Both the position numbers and the translations under genes were made by a program. This document shows positions 62,984-64,000 of a DNA stretch of 64,000 bases, one piece after another (within the stretch, counting starts at the first letter, position 1; each line of letters opens with the position of its first letter). Location of the stretch: NCBI RefSeq assembly GCF_004146235.1, contig NZ_SELO01000015.1:1-64000 (forward strand), in the 5' to 3' direction. The DNA comes from Tropicimonas sp. IMCC6043 (GTDB taxonomy: Bacteria > Pseudomonadota > Alphaproteobacteria > Rhodobacterales > Rhodobacteraceae). The notes under the pieces are model-generated. The model was not told the DNA's origin. It worked only from the letters and a program-made list of their open reading frames with translations, and did no database searches.

Positions 62984-63910
62984 ATGATCCTCAGCCGCAA
63001 GAAAGTCAGGGACCTCGAGACCGCCGATCTCGGGAACGCCGTCGATGGCCGCTCGCTCTGGGCCGACGCCCGCATCCGGTTCTTCAAGAACAAGGCTGCG
63101 GTCGCCGGGCTCGTCGTACTGGTCCTCGTCGCACTCTTCGCGGCCTTCGGGTCGTTCCTCGCGCCCTGGTCCAACGAGGAGGTTGACTGGGCCGTGCTGG
63201 GACAGGTCGACACCATGGGCCGCCCGAGCCTCGCGTCGGGCCACTATTTCGGGACCGACGAGCTTGGCCGCGACGTCTTTGCCCGAACCATCCAAGGCAC
63301 GCAGATCTCGCTCATGGTCGGTCTCATCGGCGCGCTGATCGCCGTTGTCGTCGGCACGATCTATGGCGCGACCTCGGGCTACCACGGCGGGCGGATCGAC
63401 AACGTGATGATGCGGATCGTCGATGTGCTCCTCGCCATCCCCTACATGTTCGTGCTGATCCTGCTCCTCGTCGTCTTCGGCCGGTCGGTGCTGATGCTCT
63501 TCGTCGGCATCGGGCTGATCTCATGGCTCGACATGGCGCGGATCGCGCGTGGTCAGACTCTGTCGATCAAGAACAAGGAATTCGTAGAGGCGGCACATGC
63601 GATCGGCGTCCGCCCCGTCACCATCATCCGTCGCCACATCCTGCCGAACCTGCTCGGCGTCGTGATCGTCTACGCGACGCTCCTGGTGCCCTCGATGATC
63701 ATCTACGAGAGCTTCATCTCCTTCCTCGGCCTCGGCGTGCAGGAGCCCAGCACCTCGTGGGGGGCACTGATCTCCGACGGGGCGAGCCAGATGCAATACG
63801 GCACGCTCTGGATGCTGCTCTTCCCGCTCTTCTTCTTCGTCATCACGCTCTTCGCCTTCTTTTTCGTCGGTGACGGGCTGCGCGACGCACTCGACCCGAA
63901 GGACCGCTGA
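62984..63910 (+). CDS. oppC: Oligopeptide ABC permease OppC
   Basis: A 308-residue permease with OppC features: FFKNKAAVAGLVVLVLVALFAAFGSFLAP, HYFGTDELGRDVFARTIQGTQISLMVGLIG and an EAA loop (KEFVEAAHAIGVRPVTIIRRHILPNLLGVVIVY). Ten bases after oppB. Followed by oppD with a four-base gap. Confidence 0.93.
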   Translation: MILSRKKVRDLETADLGNAVDGRSLWADARIRFFKNKAAVAGLVVLVLVALFAAFGSFLAPWSNEEVDWAVLGQVDTMGRPSLASGHYFGTDELGRDVFARTIQGTQISLMVGLIGALIAVVVGTIYGATSGYHGGRIDNVMMRIVDVLLAIPYMFVLILLLVVFGRSVLMLFVGIGLISWLDMARIARGQTLSIKNKEFVEAAHAIGVRPVTIIRRHILPNLLGVVIVYATLLVPSMIIYESFISFLGLGVQEPSTSWGALISDGASQMQYGTLWMLLFPLFFFVITLFAFFFVGDGLRDALDPKDR

Positions 63911-63913
63911 TCC

Positions 63914-64000
63914 ATGGCGCTGCTCGAAATCAACGATCTCGCCGTCCGGTTCGAGACCAATGACGGCATCGTCTCGGCGGTCAACGGAGTCTCCTTCAAC
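63914..64000 (+). CDS. oppD: Oligopeptide ABC ATP-binding protein OppD (cut by window end)
   Basis: The first 29 codons, MALLEINDLAVRFETNDGIVSAVNGVSFN, match the start of OppD/DppD ATPases before the Walker A motif. Starts four bases after the oppC stop. The rest, and oppF, lie beyond the window. Confidence 0.85.
   Translation, partial: MALLEINDLAVRFETNDGIVSAVNGVSFN

Noticed and set aside
1-64000. CRISPR array, rRNA, insertion sequence with transposase
   Set aside because: No regular repeat-spacer pattern, no rRNA sequence and no transposase frame were seen; only one tRNA.

Overview
The window is a high-GC chromosomal segment of an alphaproteobacterium, most likely a member of the Rhodobacteraceae (Rhodobacterales). 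The basis is the polyhydroxyalkanoate cluster phaZ/phaC-phaP-phaR with CTGCN3GCAG operators, RpoH next to an RluA-family gene and a small DUF6476-type membrane protein, TRAP transport of uronates, NnrU, and a GC-hairpin intergenic element of the kind common in this family. The genus cannot be fixed from the sequence.

Region 1-8683 differs from the rest: more AT-rich in places, many short genes without recognised function, an N-terminally broken tyrosine recombinase, an Xre-type regulator facing a coupled block of small phage/plasmid-like genes across repeated operator-like sites, and a cold-shock gene. It ends at the 3' end of a tRNA-Arg(UCU) gene (8684-8760), so it reads as an accessory island or the remains of one. 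Its best candidates for undescribed biology are the Xre module (4684-6622) and an orphan 377-residue protein with a hydrophobic, glycine-rich core (3431-4564).

Region 8854-16198 (minus strand) holds a methyltransferase, a GhrA-like reductase, rodA, mrdA and mreD (cell elongation; mreB and mreC are not next to mreD), then a HisC-like aminotransferase. Region 16301-19286 (plus) has three alpha/beta hydrolases, one with Glu at the nucleophile position, and a glyoxalase-fold protein. Region 19354-23819 is the PHA storage module: depolymerase, synthase, phasin and the repressor PhaR. A LysR regulator follows.

Region 24867-33002 (minus) looks like one large operon for an amine or amino-acid-like nitrogen compound: ABC ATPase, binding protein, two permeases, then glutamine synthetase-like, class I amidotransferase and second glutamine synthetase-like genes, then a DegT aminotransferase. 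One permease appears to start with ATC. Region 33105-38916 has a PhnD-like protein, two TerB-like paralogues, a DUF1330 protein, a LacI regulator and a GGDEF-EAL protein.

Region 39031-46320 is a uronate catabolic cluster: kdgK, a GntR regulator, uxaC, a TRAP transporter, kdgF and kduI. KduD and Eda are not present here. Region 46442-51646 (minus) has an acyl-CoA ligase, folD, chorismate mutase, fhs and a Tam-like methyltransferase, that is, tetrahydrofolate one-carbon chemistry plus neighbours. Region 51918-58621 has an acyltransferase, rpoH, an RluA-family synthase, a DUF6476-like protein, a BKACE enzyme, a catalytically degenerate NagA homologue and NnrU. The right end has a phosphomannomutase and an oligopeptide ABC transporter (oppABC, with oppD cut by the window edge).
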